Assembly: GCA_052389435.1 (NCBI GenBank)
Contig: JBQTIB010000074.1
Location: forward strand, 6,451 to 70,450
Direction of reading: 5' to 3'
Source of the DNA: JBQTKD01 sp052389435
Lineage (GTDB): Bacteria > Actinomycetota > Actinomycetes > Sporichthyales > Sporichthyaceae
Length of the DNA: 64,000 nt
A program made the translations under genes and the position numbers. Below are positions 31,922-40,725 of the stretch, one piece after another. The notes beneath the pieces are model-generated. The model made no database searches. It was not told the DNA's origin and worked only from the letters and a program-made list of their open reading frames with translations. Every line of letters begins with the position of its first letter. Position 1 is the first letter of the stretch.

Positions 31922-33298
31922 TCACCCGACCGGGGTACGCGGCCCCGGAATGGCCGCCGCGGCGTCGGCGGATCCGTCATCCTCCGCGGCCGCCCCGGCT
32001 TGGGCCGGCTCCGGAATGAGCAGCGTGGCCAGCAGCAGCCAGACCAGCAGGCCGACGCGGTTGGCGGTCAGCGCGGGCAGTCCGAGCGACCCGGCGGCGA
32101 CGAGCACCGCGCTCCAACGGGCCAACGTGCCCTCCGGGCCCTTCAGCCCGAGCGTGCCGTGCACGAAGAAGACCAGGACCAGGGTGTAGACGATCACGCC
32201 AGTCAGGCCGCCGAGGACGAGGGCCTCGATCCAGCCGTTGTCGTAGGCGAAGTTGGCCAGGCCGCCCGCACCGAAGCCGATGACCGGCGAGGTGTCCATC
32301 ACCTGCTCCACGGCCGTGCCCAGCGAGCCGCTGCCGCCGCCGCCGAACCGCCCACCGGTGTACTGGCCGATGAAGGTGTTGTTCTCCTGGAGCCGGAACA
32401 GGCCGGTGACGTGCTCCATGCCCGACCAGTTCGCGAACAGCGGAACGTTGGCCAGCGCGACGAATCCGACGACGCCGGTCCACATCACGGCCATGCCGCC
32501 ACCGCGCCGACGCACGATCAGGAACAGCAGGATCGGTGCGCCGACGAGCAGGAACACCTTGCTGACCGAGACCATCCCGCCGAGGAAGATCACGATCAGG
32601 CTCAGGTACAGCCGGGCCGAGCGGTTGCGGTAGACGTAGAGCGCGGCGAGGCCGGCCAGGCCGTACATCAGGCCCGCCTCGGCCGGCTGCGAGAACACGC
32701 CGGTGAAGCGCCCGAGCAGCGCGGCCTGCTCGGCCACCGACTCTCCGCCGGGAGCCTTCACCGTCGGGGAGTAGGAGGAAAGCCAGAAGACGCGCAGGAC
32801 CGAGGACAGGTCGAACTTGATGCAGACCAGCGACAGGATCGAGTTCGCCATCGCGGCCCAGACCAGGACCGTGCACAGGGTGCGGATCAGGTCGCGGCGC
32901 CACTCGCTGCGCCCGTAGAGCAGCACGACGGTCATCACGGCCAGCGGCAGGAACATGTTGTCCAGGCCGCTGAACAGTGGACCGGGCTCGATGTCGACCG
33001 GTTCGACGATCGAGGCCACGGCACCGAGCAGGGCGACGCCCGCATAGGTGCCCCACAGCGCCATCAGCATGGTGGTGCGCGGGTTCGAAGCGGGCCGGCG
33101 CCACAGCCACGGCACGCCGAGAATCGCGAAGAACGCGATGCCGTAGGCCGACAGTTGCTCGGTACGCATCCCGAGGACCACGTAGGGCCCGAAGGCGGAG
33201 AGGGTGAGCAGCGCCCAGAGCCGCGTCGGCGCCTTGGAAACCTCCCCGGTCGGCGCCGCGACGTGCGGGGCCGCCGGGCGCGCCGCGAGGGTGCTCAC
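31922..33298 (-). CDS. Wzy/O-antigen ligase-like membrane protein
   Basis: The 458-residue polytopic protein has about eleven hydrophobic segments from residue 30 onward. A large loop near residues 310-350 contains LQENNTFIGQYTGGRFGGGG and is followed by SPVIGFGAGG, the 'xxGxGxG' region typical of the O-antigen ligase/polymerase family. It probably polymerises repeat units outside the membrane or ligates the polymer to an acceptor; the two roles cannot be told apart by sequence. GTG 33298 overlaps the capF stop as GTGA. A 68-bp gap follows before capG. Confidence 0.82.
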   Translation of the reverse strand: MSTLAARPAAPHVAAPTGEVSKAPTRLWALLTLSAFGPYVVLGMRTEQLSAYGIAFFAILGVPWLWRRPASNPRTTMLMALWGTYAGVALLGAVASIVEPVDIEPGPLFSGLDNMFLPLAVMTVVLLYGRSEWRRDLIRTLCTVLVWAAMANSILSLVCIKFDLSSVLRVFWLSSYSPTVKAPGGESVAEQAALLGRFTGVFSQPAEAGLMYGLAGLAALYVYRNRSARLYLSLIVIFLGGMVSVSKVFLLVGAPILLFLIVRRRGGGMAVMWTGVVGFVALANVPLFANWSGMEHVTGLFRLQENNTFIGQYTGGRFGGGGSGSLGTAVEQVMDTSPVIGFGAGGLANFAYDNGWIEALVLGGLTGVIVYTLVLVFFVHGTLGLKGPEGTLARWSAVLVAAGSLGLPALTANRVGLLVWLLLATLLIPEPAQAGAAAEDDGSADAAAAIPGPRTPVG

Positions 33299-34386
33299 GC
33301 GACCTTCTCCCAGAAGGTGTCCGGGGCACACGGGTCGAACAGGGCGTGCGTCCAGAACAGGGTCGTCAGTTCGCTCTCGCCGACGTTGACGATGTTGTGC
33401 ACCCAGGTCGTCGGCATGTCGATCGCGACGGGTTGTTCGCCGTTGACCTCGAACGACACGATCTGCTCGCCGAGCGCGGGGCGCAGGTTGATCCGAGCCG
33501 TTCCGGCGAGCACCACGAAGCGTTCCACCTTTGTCAGGTGGAAGTGATCGCCCCGAGTGATGCCGGGTCGGGTGGTGGACACGAACGTCTGGCCCTGGCC
33601 GCCGTGCACGCGTACGGTCTCCACGAGTCGGCCGCGGTCGTCGGCGTGCGGGGTGAGCACGATCGGGTAGTGGTGCGGAAAGCCCGCTGCGCGCAGCGTG
33701 TTGAACACGTCGATCTCGTGCTTGCCGGTCAGCGGCGGGATGTCGCCGGTGCGGTAGCACTCCCACTGACGCTGCATCAGTTCCAGGGTGCGCAGGACCG
33801 AGGTCGCCTCGCCCTGCGGGTCGACGCGGCCGGAGGCGCCCTCGAGGGCGTGGATCAGCGACTGGGCGGCGTCCTGCACGTGCAGCAGCGAGAGCTCGCG
33901 ATCGGTCACCGACGGCGTTGCCCCGTCCATGACGGCCTCGGCGAAGGTGGCAACGAAGGAGTTGTAGTGCGGACGGCAGCCCTCCCCGAACAGGTTCGGC
34001 AGGCGCACGTCGACGAACGCCGAGCCGAGCTCGCCGGCGGCGGCGGCGAGCATCTCGCCGGCGCCGCCCTTGCCCGCCCCGTAGGGCGATCCGTTGCCGG
34101 CCTGGACCGAGTTGGCGAACACGATGCGCGGCCGGGTACCGGCCTTCCACGCCGCGTCCGCGACGTCCGAGGCCAGGGCCAGGTTGCCCGCGTTCACCTC
34201 CTCGTCGGTGCCGCGGTTGACCCCCGCGACGTGGAGGATCGCCTCGACCCCGTCGGCGAGATCGGCGAGGTCGGCCCAGTTGCGGCGCGATACCGACACG
34301 ACCTCGTGGCTCGGGTAGAGCGCCTTGAGGCGTACGGCGGTGTGCCGACCGAGGAAGCCCTCGGCACCGGTCAGCAGAATGCGCAT
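33295..34386 (-). CDS. capF: Bifunctional UDP-sugar epimerase/reductase, CapF type
   Basis: The 363-residue protein starts MRILLTGAEGFLGRHTAVRL, an extended SDR domain with GAEGFLG at residues 7-13. Residues about 250-363 are a cupin with RGDHFHLTKVERFVVLAGTA and MPTTWVHNIVNVGESEL, supplying the metal-binding histidines of the CapF C-terminal domain. In Staphylococcus CapF the cupin epimerises and the SDR domain reduces the product of CapE. The canonical Tyr-x3-Lys appears as YGAGKGGAGE. The ATG shares one base with the capE stop, so the pair is coupled. Confidence 0.92.
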   Translation of the reverse strand: MRILLTGAEGFLGRHTAVRLKALYPSHEVVSVSRRNWADLADLADGVEAILHVAGVNRGTDEEVNAGNLALASDVADAAWKAGTRPRIVFANSVQAGNGSPYGAGKGGAGEMLAAAAGELGSAFVDVRLPNLFGEGCRPHYNSFVATFAEAVMDGATPSVTDRELSLLHVQDAAQSLIHALEGASGRVDPQGEATSVLRTLELMQRQWECYRTGDIPPLTGKHEIDVFNTLRAAGFPHHYPIVLTPHADDRGRLVETVRVHGGQGQTFVSTTRPGITRGDHFHLTKVERFVVLAGTARINLRPALGEQIVSFEVNGEQPVAIDMPTTWVHNIVNVGESELTTLFWTHALFDPCAPDTFWEKVA

Positions 34387-35468
34387 CAGACTGCCGCCGT
34401 GGCGAGGTTCGCGGAAGGCGTGTCTTCGTTCGCTCGCAAGCTCGCGAATTCGGGCAGCGAGAGCAGCAGCTCCTTGGTCTGCTCGAGGTCCATCCGCTCG
34501 GTGTTCTCCGAGGTGTAGTCCTCCTGCAGGACGGTCTGCGGCTGGCCCTGCTCGTAGTAGGCGGCGTAGCGCAGCGAACGGGCATCGAGCGGGACGCGGT
34601 AGTAGTCGCCCTCGTCGATCGCGCGGACCATCTCCTCGCGGGAGAGCAGGGTCTCGTGGAGCTTTTCGCCGTGACGGGTGCCGAGGATCGTCAGCTCGGG
34701 GTCGTCGTTGCCGAGCAGGCTCGCCACTGCGCGGGCGAGGACCTCGACCGTGCACGCCGGAGCCTTGCGCACGAACAGGTCGCCGGGCAACGCGTTGAGG
34801 AACGCGTGCTCGACGAGGTCCACCGAGGCCTGCAGCGACATCAGGAACCGGGTCATCGTCGGCTCGGTCAGGGTGAGCGAACCGCCGCTTTCGAGCTGCT
34901 GGCGGAACAGCGGAATCACCGAGCCGCGCGAGTACATGACGTTGCCGTACCGGGTGATCGAGACCGTGGTGGCCGACTCGGGGTTGTTGCGGGCGAAGGC
35001 CTGCGCGGTCTTCTCCATGAGCGCCTTGGACATGCCCATGGCGTTGACCGGATACACGGCCTTGTCGGTGCTCAGACACACGACGGACCGCACGCCGACC
35101 GCGGCCGCGGTCTCGACGACGTTGCGGCTGCCCACGACGTTCGTGCGGACCGCCTGGTCCGGGAAGAACTCGCAGGAGGGAACCTGCTTGAGCGCGGCGG
35201 CGTGGAAGACGAAGTCCGCACCCTGCAGCGCCGAGCGCACGCTGTCCGCGTCCCGGACGTCGCCGAGGAACAGCTTGAGCCGGGAGTCGCCGACCCGCTT
35301 GCGCATCTCGTCCTGCTTGGTTTCGTCGCGCGAGAGCACGTGGATCGCGCCCACGCCGCGGGTCAGCAGGTAGTCGACCATGGTCGACCCGAAGGAGCCG
35401 GTGCCGCCGGTGATGGCGACGGTGGCGCCGGTCACGGCCGGCGCGGCGATCGTCTGACGGGGAATCAC
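34386..35468 (-). CDS. capE: UDP-N-acetylglucosamine 4,6-dehydratase/5-epimerase, CapE type
   Basis: The 360-residue protein begins at GTG 35468 with VIPRQTIAAPAVTG, then the Rossmann motif GGTGSFG, IHVLSRDETKQDEMRKR and FHAAALKQVPSCEFFPDQAV. These are characteristic of CapE/FnlA. It converts UDP-GlcNAc to the 4-keto-6-deoxy L-sugar, the first step to UDP-FucNAc. The C-terminal PLDARSLRYAAYY segment fits the family. The GTG overlaps the previous stop as GTGA. Confidence 0.93.
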   Translation of the reverse strand: MIPRQTIAAPAVTGATVAITGGTGSFGSTMVDYLLTRGVGAIHVLSRDETKQDEMRKRVGDSRLKLFLGDVRDADSVRSALQGADFVFHAAALKQVPSCEFFPDQAVRTNVVGSRNVVETAAAVGVRSVVCLSTDKAVYPVNAMGMSKALMEKTAQAFARNNPESATTVSITRYGNVMYSRGSVIPLFRQQLESGGSLTLTEPTMTRFLMSLQASVDLVEHAFLNALPGDLFVRKAPACTVEVLARAVASLLGNDDPELTILGTRHGEKLHETLLSREEMVRAIDEGDYYRVPLDARSLRYAAYYEQGQPQTVLQEDYTSENTERMDLEQTKELLLSLPEFASLRANEDTPSANLATAAV

Positions 35469-36619
35469 TGGACCACCGCCGCGGGTTCGATCACGGCCTC
35501 GGAGTTGGTGCGTTGGGCCACCATGAGTCCTCTCGTTGCGCACAGGCGCTCCATCGTCGCGACGACGTCCGCGTTCGGCGCCACCGGCGCCAGAACCGGC
35601 AGCCTCGTCGGCGACAGCGCGGGAGCGTCGACGTGGGAGATCAACGGGTGCAGCGGACGCTGATCGGTCTCGCCGTCCGCAAACAGCTCTTCGTGCAGCT
35701 TCTCGGCCTCGCGCAGGCCGGTGTAGACGATGTCCACCTCGCGTCCGGCGAGCTGCATCATGCGGTGCGCGAGGTCGGTGATCCGCACCGGTTCGCCCAT
35801 GTCCAGCACCAGGACCTCGCCGTGCCGGCCGATCGCCCCGGCCTGGATGACCAGGCCGCAGGCCTCCTGGATGGTCATGAAGAACCGGCTCACGTCCGGG
35901 TGGGTGATCGTCAGCGTCGCGCCCATGGCGATCTGCCCGGCGAAGGTCGTCAGGACCGAGCCGCGGCTGCCGAGCACGTTGCCGAACCGCACCGACAGGT
36001 AGGGGTAGCCCTCCGCGGGCACGCCCGCGATGAGCCGCTCGCCGACGCGCTTGCTCCACCCCAGCACGCTGGAGGGGTTGGCCGCCTTGTCGGTGGAGAT
36101 GCCCACGAACCGCTCGACTCTGGCCGCCCGCGCCGCCTCGATCACGTTGGCGGTGCCGAGCACGTTCGACTTCCACGCTTCGAGCGGGTACTGCTCGAGC
36201 ATCGGAAGGTGCTTGAGTGCCGCGGCGTGGAAGACCACCTCGGGACGCCGAGCCAGGAAGTGCGCGGTGAGCGTCTCGCGGTCGCGGATGCAGGCCAGCA
36301 GCAGCTGACGGGAGTCCATGAGCGCGTCGTGATGGATGCTCAGATACACCGAGTGCAGGGCGGACTCGTCGTGGTCGAGCATCGTCAGTTCCGCGGGCCC
36401 GAAGGCGCGGATCTGCCGGCACAGTTCGGACCCGATGGAACCACCGGCTCCGGTGACCAGGACGCGCTTGCCGGTCAGATAGCCTCCGGCCGCCGTCGCG
36501 CCGGTGTCGATCGGCTCCCGGTTCAACAGAATGTTGATCGGGAGGCCGTTCAGGTCTGCAAGGTCCATCCCCCGAGGACCGTCCGTGGATCGCCTGTTGT
36601 GCGCTTCGGACTCAGCCAT
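35465..36619 (-). CDS. CapD/WbpM-like nucleotide-sugar dehydratase without membrane domain
   Basis: The 384-residue protein corresponds to the catalytic half of CapD/FlaA1-type UDP-sugar 4,6-dehydratases: VLVTGAGGSIGSELCRQI, MLDHDESALHSVY, VFHAAALKHLPMLEQYPLEA, and the active-site region STDKAANPSSVLGWSKR. The four membrane helices of the long WbpM type are absent, so it is soluble like FlaA1/PglF truncations. In place of the usual catalytic Tyr-x3-Lys the sequence shows a Met-type arrangement (STDKA...), normal for this subgroup. ATG 36619 follows ACAGGTG. A hairpin at 36652-36679 separates it from wzc. Confidence 0.87.
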   Translation of the reverse strand: MAESEAHNRRSTDGPRGMDLADLNGLPINILLNREPIDTGATAAGGYLTGKRVLVTGAGGSIGSELCRQIRAFGPAELTMLDHDESALHSVYLSIHHDALMDSRQLLLACIRDRETLTAHFLARRPEVVFHAAALKHLPMLEQYPLEAWKSNVLGTANVIEAARAARVERFVGISTDKAANPSSVLGWSKRVGERLIAGVPAEGYPYLSVRFGNVLGSRGSVLTTFAGQIAMGATLTITHPDVSRFFMTIQEACGLVIQAGAIGRHGEVLVLDMGEPVRITDLAHRMMQLAGREVDIVYTGLREAEKLHEELFADGETDQRPLHPLISHVDAPALSPTRLPVLAPVAPNADVVATMERLCATRGLMVAQRTNSEAVIEPAAVVQ

Positions 36620-36651
36620 GGAACACCTGTTTCAAGTAGTGCCACTGTGTT

Positions 36652-36679
36652 GGGCGGCGCCGGAAGCGTCCGGCGCCCG
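36652..36679 (-). terminator. Hairpin in the wzc-capD gap, possible attenuator or processing site
   Basis: GGGCGGCGCCGGA and TCCGGCGCCCG form a strong stem with an AGCG tetraloop. There is no T-run on the minus strand, so it is unlikely to be a full terminator. It could stabilise the upstream wzc message or reduce read-through into the sugar-enzyme genes. Confidence 0.45.
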
Positions 36680-36696
36680 TGGTGCAACGGGCGTTC

Positions 36697-38211
36697 TCAG
36701 GCCCTGGGCTCTCCGAGAGCGGCGCTGTCGATCATCACGACCTCGGACTGGCCGTAGGCCGAGCGCGGCGCCGGCATGGTCGCCCGCGCCTCCCACGGCG
36801 CGGCGGCAACCGGCGCGGGCGCGACCGGGGCGACGGCCACGTGCGGCGACTGCTTCACGCGGTCCGCGGTGTAGCGGTAGCCGTACTGGTAGGTGTAGCC
36901 GCCACCGGCCTTGGCCCGCGGAGCCATCGAAAGCACCACGCCGAAGATCGGCACCGACACCCGGCGCAGGTTCTCCACGGCCGCCTTGACCTGCTCCTGG
37001 CGGACCCAGCCGTGACGCGAGACGAACAGCACGCCGTGGCAGTGGGCGGCGAGGGCGACGGCGTCCGCGACCGGCAGGGTCGGGGCGGCGTCCATGACCA
37101 CGACGTCGTAGCGGCGGTTCAGTTCGACGAGCACGTTGGCCATCTGGACCGAGGCCAGCAGCTCCGACGGGTTCGGCGGAAGGGCGCCGGCGCCGAGGAA
37201 GTCGAGCAGGCCTCCGCCCCACGGCTGAATGGCGACGTCGAGCGGGACCTGGCCGGTGAGCACCGTGGTCAGCCCGACCGCGTTCTCCATGCCCATGTAG
37301 GACGCAGCCTTCGGGCGACGCAGGTCCGCCTCGATCAGCAGGACCCGGTTGCCGGCCTGGGCGAGCGCGATGGCGAGGTTGCAGGCCGTGGTGGTCTTGC
37401 CCTCGTGCGGCAGCGCGGAGGTGACGCAGAGCAGCTTGTTGGTGTGGTCGAGGTCGACGTAGTCGAGGTTGGTGCGCAGCTGGCGGAAGGCTTCGGCCAT
37501 CGGCGAGCGCGGCTGGTCGTGGACGATCAGCGGCCGGGACTTGATGTTCGGGTCCCACTGCGTGGCGCCGAGGACCGGAGCCTGCACGAGCTCGGCGAGT
37601 GCGTCCGGCGACTTCACGGTGCGGTCGAGGCTGTGGCGCAGCAGCGCCATGCCCATGCCGGAGAGCAGGCCGAGGAAGAAGCCGACGCCCAGGGCCGTCT
37701 TCTGACGCGGCGACACCGGAGCGATCGGCAGCGGCGCCTCTTGGATCTGACGGGCCACCACGGGGGCCTCGCCGCCGGCGGTCTCGGGCTTCTCGACCTC
37801 GGCGATGAGCTCGGAGAGCGCGGTCGCGGCAAGGTTCGCGATCGCCTGCGCCCGGCGCGGCGACGGATCGGTCGCCGTGATGCTCATCAGGACGGTGTCC
37901 GGCTTGGCCGTGGCCTTGATGGCGCTGGCCGGGACCACGTACCCGAGCTGGCTGGAGACCTGCTCGCGAATACGGCGGTCGGAGGCGAGCTCGACGTAGG
38001 ACTTGATCTTCTGCTCGGAGAGCAGGCTGCCCTGGAAGGCCTGGTTCAGGTCGTTGCTGTCGCGGCTCGAGACGAAGAACTTCGTCGTCGCCGCGTACTG
38101 CGGGGTGGAGACGAAGGCCACCGCCCCACCCAGACCGAGTCCGAGGGCCACCCCGAGAAAGACGATGATCCACCGCTCGCGGGCGATGGTCAGGTAGTCC
38201 TTGAAGTTCAT
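36697..38211 (-). CDS. wzc: Chain-length determinant / tyrosine autokinase (Wzz-Wzc type)
   Basis: The 504-residue protein starts MNFKDYLTIARERWIIVFLG, with a Wzz N-terminal membrane helix at about residues 14-35 and a second at about 172-192. The BY-kinase domain has Walker A ALPHEGKTT (266-274), Walker A' LLIEADLRRP (291-300) and Walker B YDVVVMDAAP. The cytoplasmic tail has a tyrosine cluster, YTYQYGYRY, around residues 450-460, for autophosphorylation. It sets polymer length and gates export, and is presumably reset by the LMW phosphatase at 16957-17604. The start has a GGGGGGAAG ribosome site. It is the first gene of the leftward operon running to 25811. Confidence 0.92.
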   Translation of the reverse strand: MNFKDYLTIARERWIIVFLGVALGLGLGGAVAFVSTPQYAATTKFFVSSRDSNDLNQAFQGSLLSEQKIKSYVELASDRRIREQVSSQLGYVVPASAIKATAKPDTVLMSITATDPSPRRAQAIANLAATALSELIAEVEKPETAGGEAPVVARQIQEAPLPIAPVSPRQKTALGVGFFLGLLSGMGMALLRHSLDRTVKSPDALAELVQAPVLGATQWDPNIKSRPLIVHDQPRSPMAEAFRQLRTNLDYVDLDHTNKLLCVTSALPHEGKTTTACNLAIALAQAGNRVLLIEADLRRPKAASYMGMENAVGLTTVLTGQVPLDVAIQPWGGGLLDFLGAGALPPNPSELLASVQMANVLVELNRRYDVVVMDAAPTLPVADAVALAAHCHGVLFVSRHGWVRQEQVKAAVENLRRVSVPIFGVVLSMAPRAKAGGGYTYQYGYRYTADRVKQSPHVAVAPVAPAPVAAAPWEARATMPAPRSAYGQSEVVMIDSAALGEPRA

Positions 38212-38484
38212 TCTTCCCCCCGGATCAGTGAGCATCGAAGGGCATCACGCGCCCTCGACTGGGGAGATCATGCTGAGCCGCACGCATCCGCGACCACCCG
38301 ATGAACCGAATGGGTGAGGCTCACGAGACGGGGCGAATCGCCCACGTCCCAAACCTGTTCTGAGCGTGTTTCACCCGGTTGGCCGCACGCCTGCCGCCGA
38401 CCCCCCGCACTGGGACAAGCTGCCCTCGATCGCTGCGCCTGCGCAGGCGATCGCACGTGACGGGGACACGACCGGGGGTTGACG
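38212..38484. promoter_or_regulatory. Divergent promoter region of the two polysaccharide gene sets
   Basis: This 273-bp gap lies between the leftward wzc operon and the rightward acyltransferase-flippase pair and must hold both promoters. I see no clear inverted repeat, riboswitch or small gene, and no -35/-10 pair I would defend. Confidence 0.35.
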
Positions 38485-40725
38485 ATGGAGTCGTCGAGAA
38501 GTGCGGATTCCACGCTGCGGCGGGTGCACGCCGCACCGTCGGGTTCCATTCCGCGTCACCGTGCCCCGGTCGAGCCGAAGACCGACCGCGCCGGTCACGG
38601 CCGCGAGCTGCGCCGCGACATCCAGGGCCTGCGGGCCGTTGCCGTCCTGCTGGTGCTGATCTACCACCTGTGGCCCGGCGCGATCCCGGGCGGCTTCCTC
38701 GGCGTCGACGCCTTCTTCGTCATCTCCGGCTTTCTGATCACCGGTCACCTGCTGGCCACGCGCCCGACGACGGTGCGCGCGATGCTCGGCTTCTGGGAAC
38801 GCCGGATCCGACGCCTGGCGCCCGCCTGCCTGCTGGTACTCGCGTTCTGCCTGCTCGCCGTCCGTTTGGTGGGACCGGACAGCCGTCGCGTGCACAGCTC
38901 GGTGGAGATCGCAGCCTCGGCGCTGAACCTGGAGAACTGGTTCCTGTCCTACCGCGCGGTGGACTACCTCGCCGCCTCCGCTCCGCCGTCGCCGGTGCAG
39001 CACTACTGGTCGCTGGCGGTCGAGGAGCAGTTCTACCTGCTCTGGCCGATTCTGTTGGCAGTGGCCGCCATCGCCGCGACCCGCCTGCGCGCGAGGTTCC
39101 GCACCGTCGTCCTGGTCGTGCTGACCCCGGTGGTGCTCGGTTCGTTCCTGCTCACCCTCGCTCCCGCGCTGCCCCTGCCCGCCCTCACCGGCGGCACCTA
39201 CTTCGTGACTCCTCTGCGCATGTGGGAACTCGGCGCCGGCGCCGTGGTGGCCGCCTGGCTGTTCGGTCGATCCCAGGGCGAGCGCACCGGGCGTGCTCCG
39301 GTGGCGTCGGCCGTGTCCGCAGCCGGCCTCGTCCTGATCGCCGCGAGCGCGTTCGCGTTCTCCGCCGGCACGCCGTGGCCGGGTCCGTGGTCGCTCGTCC
39401 CCGTGCTCGGAGTCGTACTGATCATCGGCGCCGCCGCACCGGCGAAGGGTTGGCCGAACCGCCTGCTGACCAATCGGCCGATGCAGTACACGGGCAACCT
39501 CTCGTACTCGATCTACCTGTGGCACTGGCCGCTGATCGTGCTGCTTCCCGCCGCGACCTCCCGCGCCCTGTCGACCGTGGACAAGGTCGGCATCTTCCTC
39601 GCGACCTTCGCTCTCGCGGCCCTGACCAAACGCTACGTCGAGGACCGCTTCCGCCAACCGCGATCGAGCGCGGCGGGGGTGCGGACCGGCAGCGCCCGGC
39701 GCGCGTACGTCGCGTGCGCCGCCGCGACGGCGGCAGTCGTCGGTTTCGCCGGCTTCCAGGTCCTCGAGGCCCGCAAGGCCGAGCGCACCTCCTTCGCGGC
39801 CGTGGCCGCGGCGCTGGAGACCGACCCCTGCCTCGGCGCCCTGGCCCTGGCCCCCGGCGGCGACTGCGCGAACCCGAACTCGGGCGCGACGCTCCCGTCC
39901 TCGCTCGCGGCCATCGCCGACCGCCCGACGATGTGGGCGGACGGGTGCCTGATCAAGGACCCGTTCACCGGAGCCGTCTGCCGCACGGGGCCTGCAAACG
40001 CCAAGGTGCGCGTGGCGCTGGTCGGCAACTCGCGCGGCGGTCACTGGCAGCCGGCGATGCAGCGGATCGCCGAGCAGCGGGGGTGGGCGCTGTCGACCTT
40101 CACCACGCAGGGCTGCGCCGCCGTCGGCGTGGAGTACCTGTATCCGACGGAGCGTCAGCGGCAGTGGTGTCTGGACTGGGGCAAGCGCGTCCTGCGCGAG
40201 ACCACGGGCGGCCAGTTCGACCTCGTCGTGATCTCCCAGCTCACCGCCGGGCCGCCCAAGGGCCTCGTCGACGCCGGTCCGCTCTTCCCGCCGGCCCAGC
40301 ACGACTACTGGGTTTCCTCCTACCGCGACTACCTGGCGCAGTGGGTTGCGGCGGGCGTGCGGGTCGTCGTCGTCCGGGACACCCCGATGCCACGCACCTC
40401 GCTGGTCTCGGTTCCGGACTGTCTCGCGGTGAACCGCGACGACTTCGCCGCGTGCTCCGGCCCGCGGTCGACCTGGCTGCGGCCCGACCCGCTCGCCGAG
40501 GCGGGTACGAGCCTGAAGGCCAAGGGCGTTTCGGTCGTGGACCTGACCGACTACCTGTGCGACGCGGAGCGCTGCTTCGGCGTCGTCGGGCGCGTCCCGG
40601 TCTACTTCGACGCCTCGCACCTGTCCGCGACCTACTCCGAAACGCTCGCGCCCGCGCTGGCTCCGTCGCTGGACGCGGCACTGCGCAGGCCCGCGGGCAA
40701 GGGCGGCGCGGCGCGCACCCGGTGA
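38485..40725 (+). CDS. OafA-type O-acyltransferase with SGNH domain
   Basis: The 746-residue membrane protein has an acyltransferase-3 domain (about residues 30-400). It opens with RRDIQGLRAVAVLLVLIYHL, containing the catalytic-type His, followed by GGFLGVDAFFVISGFLITGH and about ten helices. The C-terminal third is an SGNH hydrolase-like domain: VALVGNSRGGHW, where the nucleophile block is GNS rather than the common GDS, and a late FDASHLS supplying Asp and His. Such enzymes O-acetylate surface sugars. ATG 38485 follows GGGGG at a good spacing; TTG 38479 is also open. Its stop overlaps the next start as GTGA. Confidence 0.88.
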   Translation: MESSRSADSTLRRVHAAPSGSIPRHRAPVEPKTDRAGHGRELRRDIQGLRAVAVLLVLIYHLWPGAIPGGFLGVDAFFVISGFLITGHLLATRPTTVRAMLGFWERRIRRLAPACLLVLAFCLLAVRLVGPDSRRVHSSVEIAASALNLENWFLSYRAVDYLAASAPPSPVQHYWSLAVEEQFYLLWPILLAVAAIAATRLRARFRTVVLVVLTPVVLGSFLLTLAPALPLPALTGGTYFVTPLRMWELGAGAVVAAWLFGRSQGERTGRAPVASAVSAAGLVLIAASAFAFSAGTPWPGPWSLVPVLGVVLIIGAAAPAKGWPNRLLTNRPMQYTGNLSYSIYLWHWPLIVLLPAATSRALSTVDKVGIFLATFALAALTKRYVEDRFRQPRSSAAGVRTGSARRAYVACAAATAAVVGFAGFQVLEARKAERTSFAAVAAALETDPCLGALALAPGGDCANPNSGATLPSSLAAIADRPTMWADGCLIKDPFTGAVCRTGPANAKVRVALVGNSRGGHWQPAMQRIAEQRGWALSTFTTQGCAAVGVEYLYPTERQRQWCLDWGKRVLRETTGGQFDLVVISQLTAGPPKGLVDAGPLFPPAQHDYWVSSYRDYLAQWVAAGVRVVVVRDTPMPRTSLVSVPDCLAVNRDDFAACSGPRSTWLRPDPLAEAGTSLKAKGVSVVDLTDYLCDAERCFGVVGRVPVYFDASHLSATYSETLAPALAPSLDAALRRPAGKGGAARTR

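Noticed and set aside
36652..36679. Full Rho-independent terminator after wzc
   Set aside because: Strong stem but no T-run; kept only as a possible attenuator or processing hairpin.
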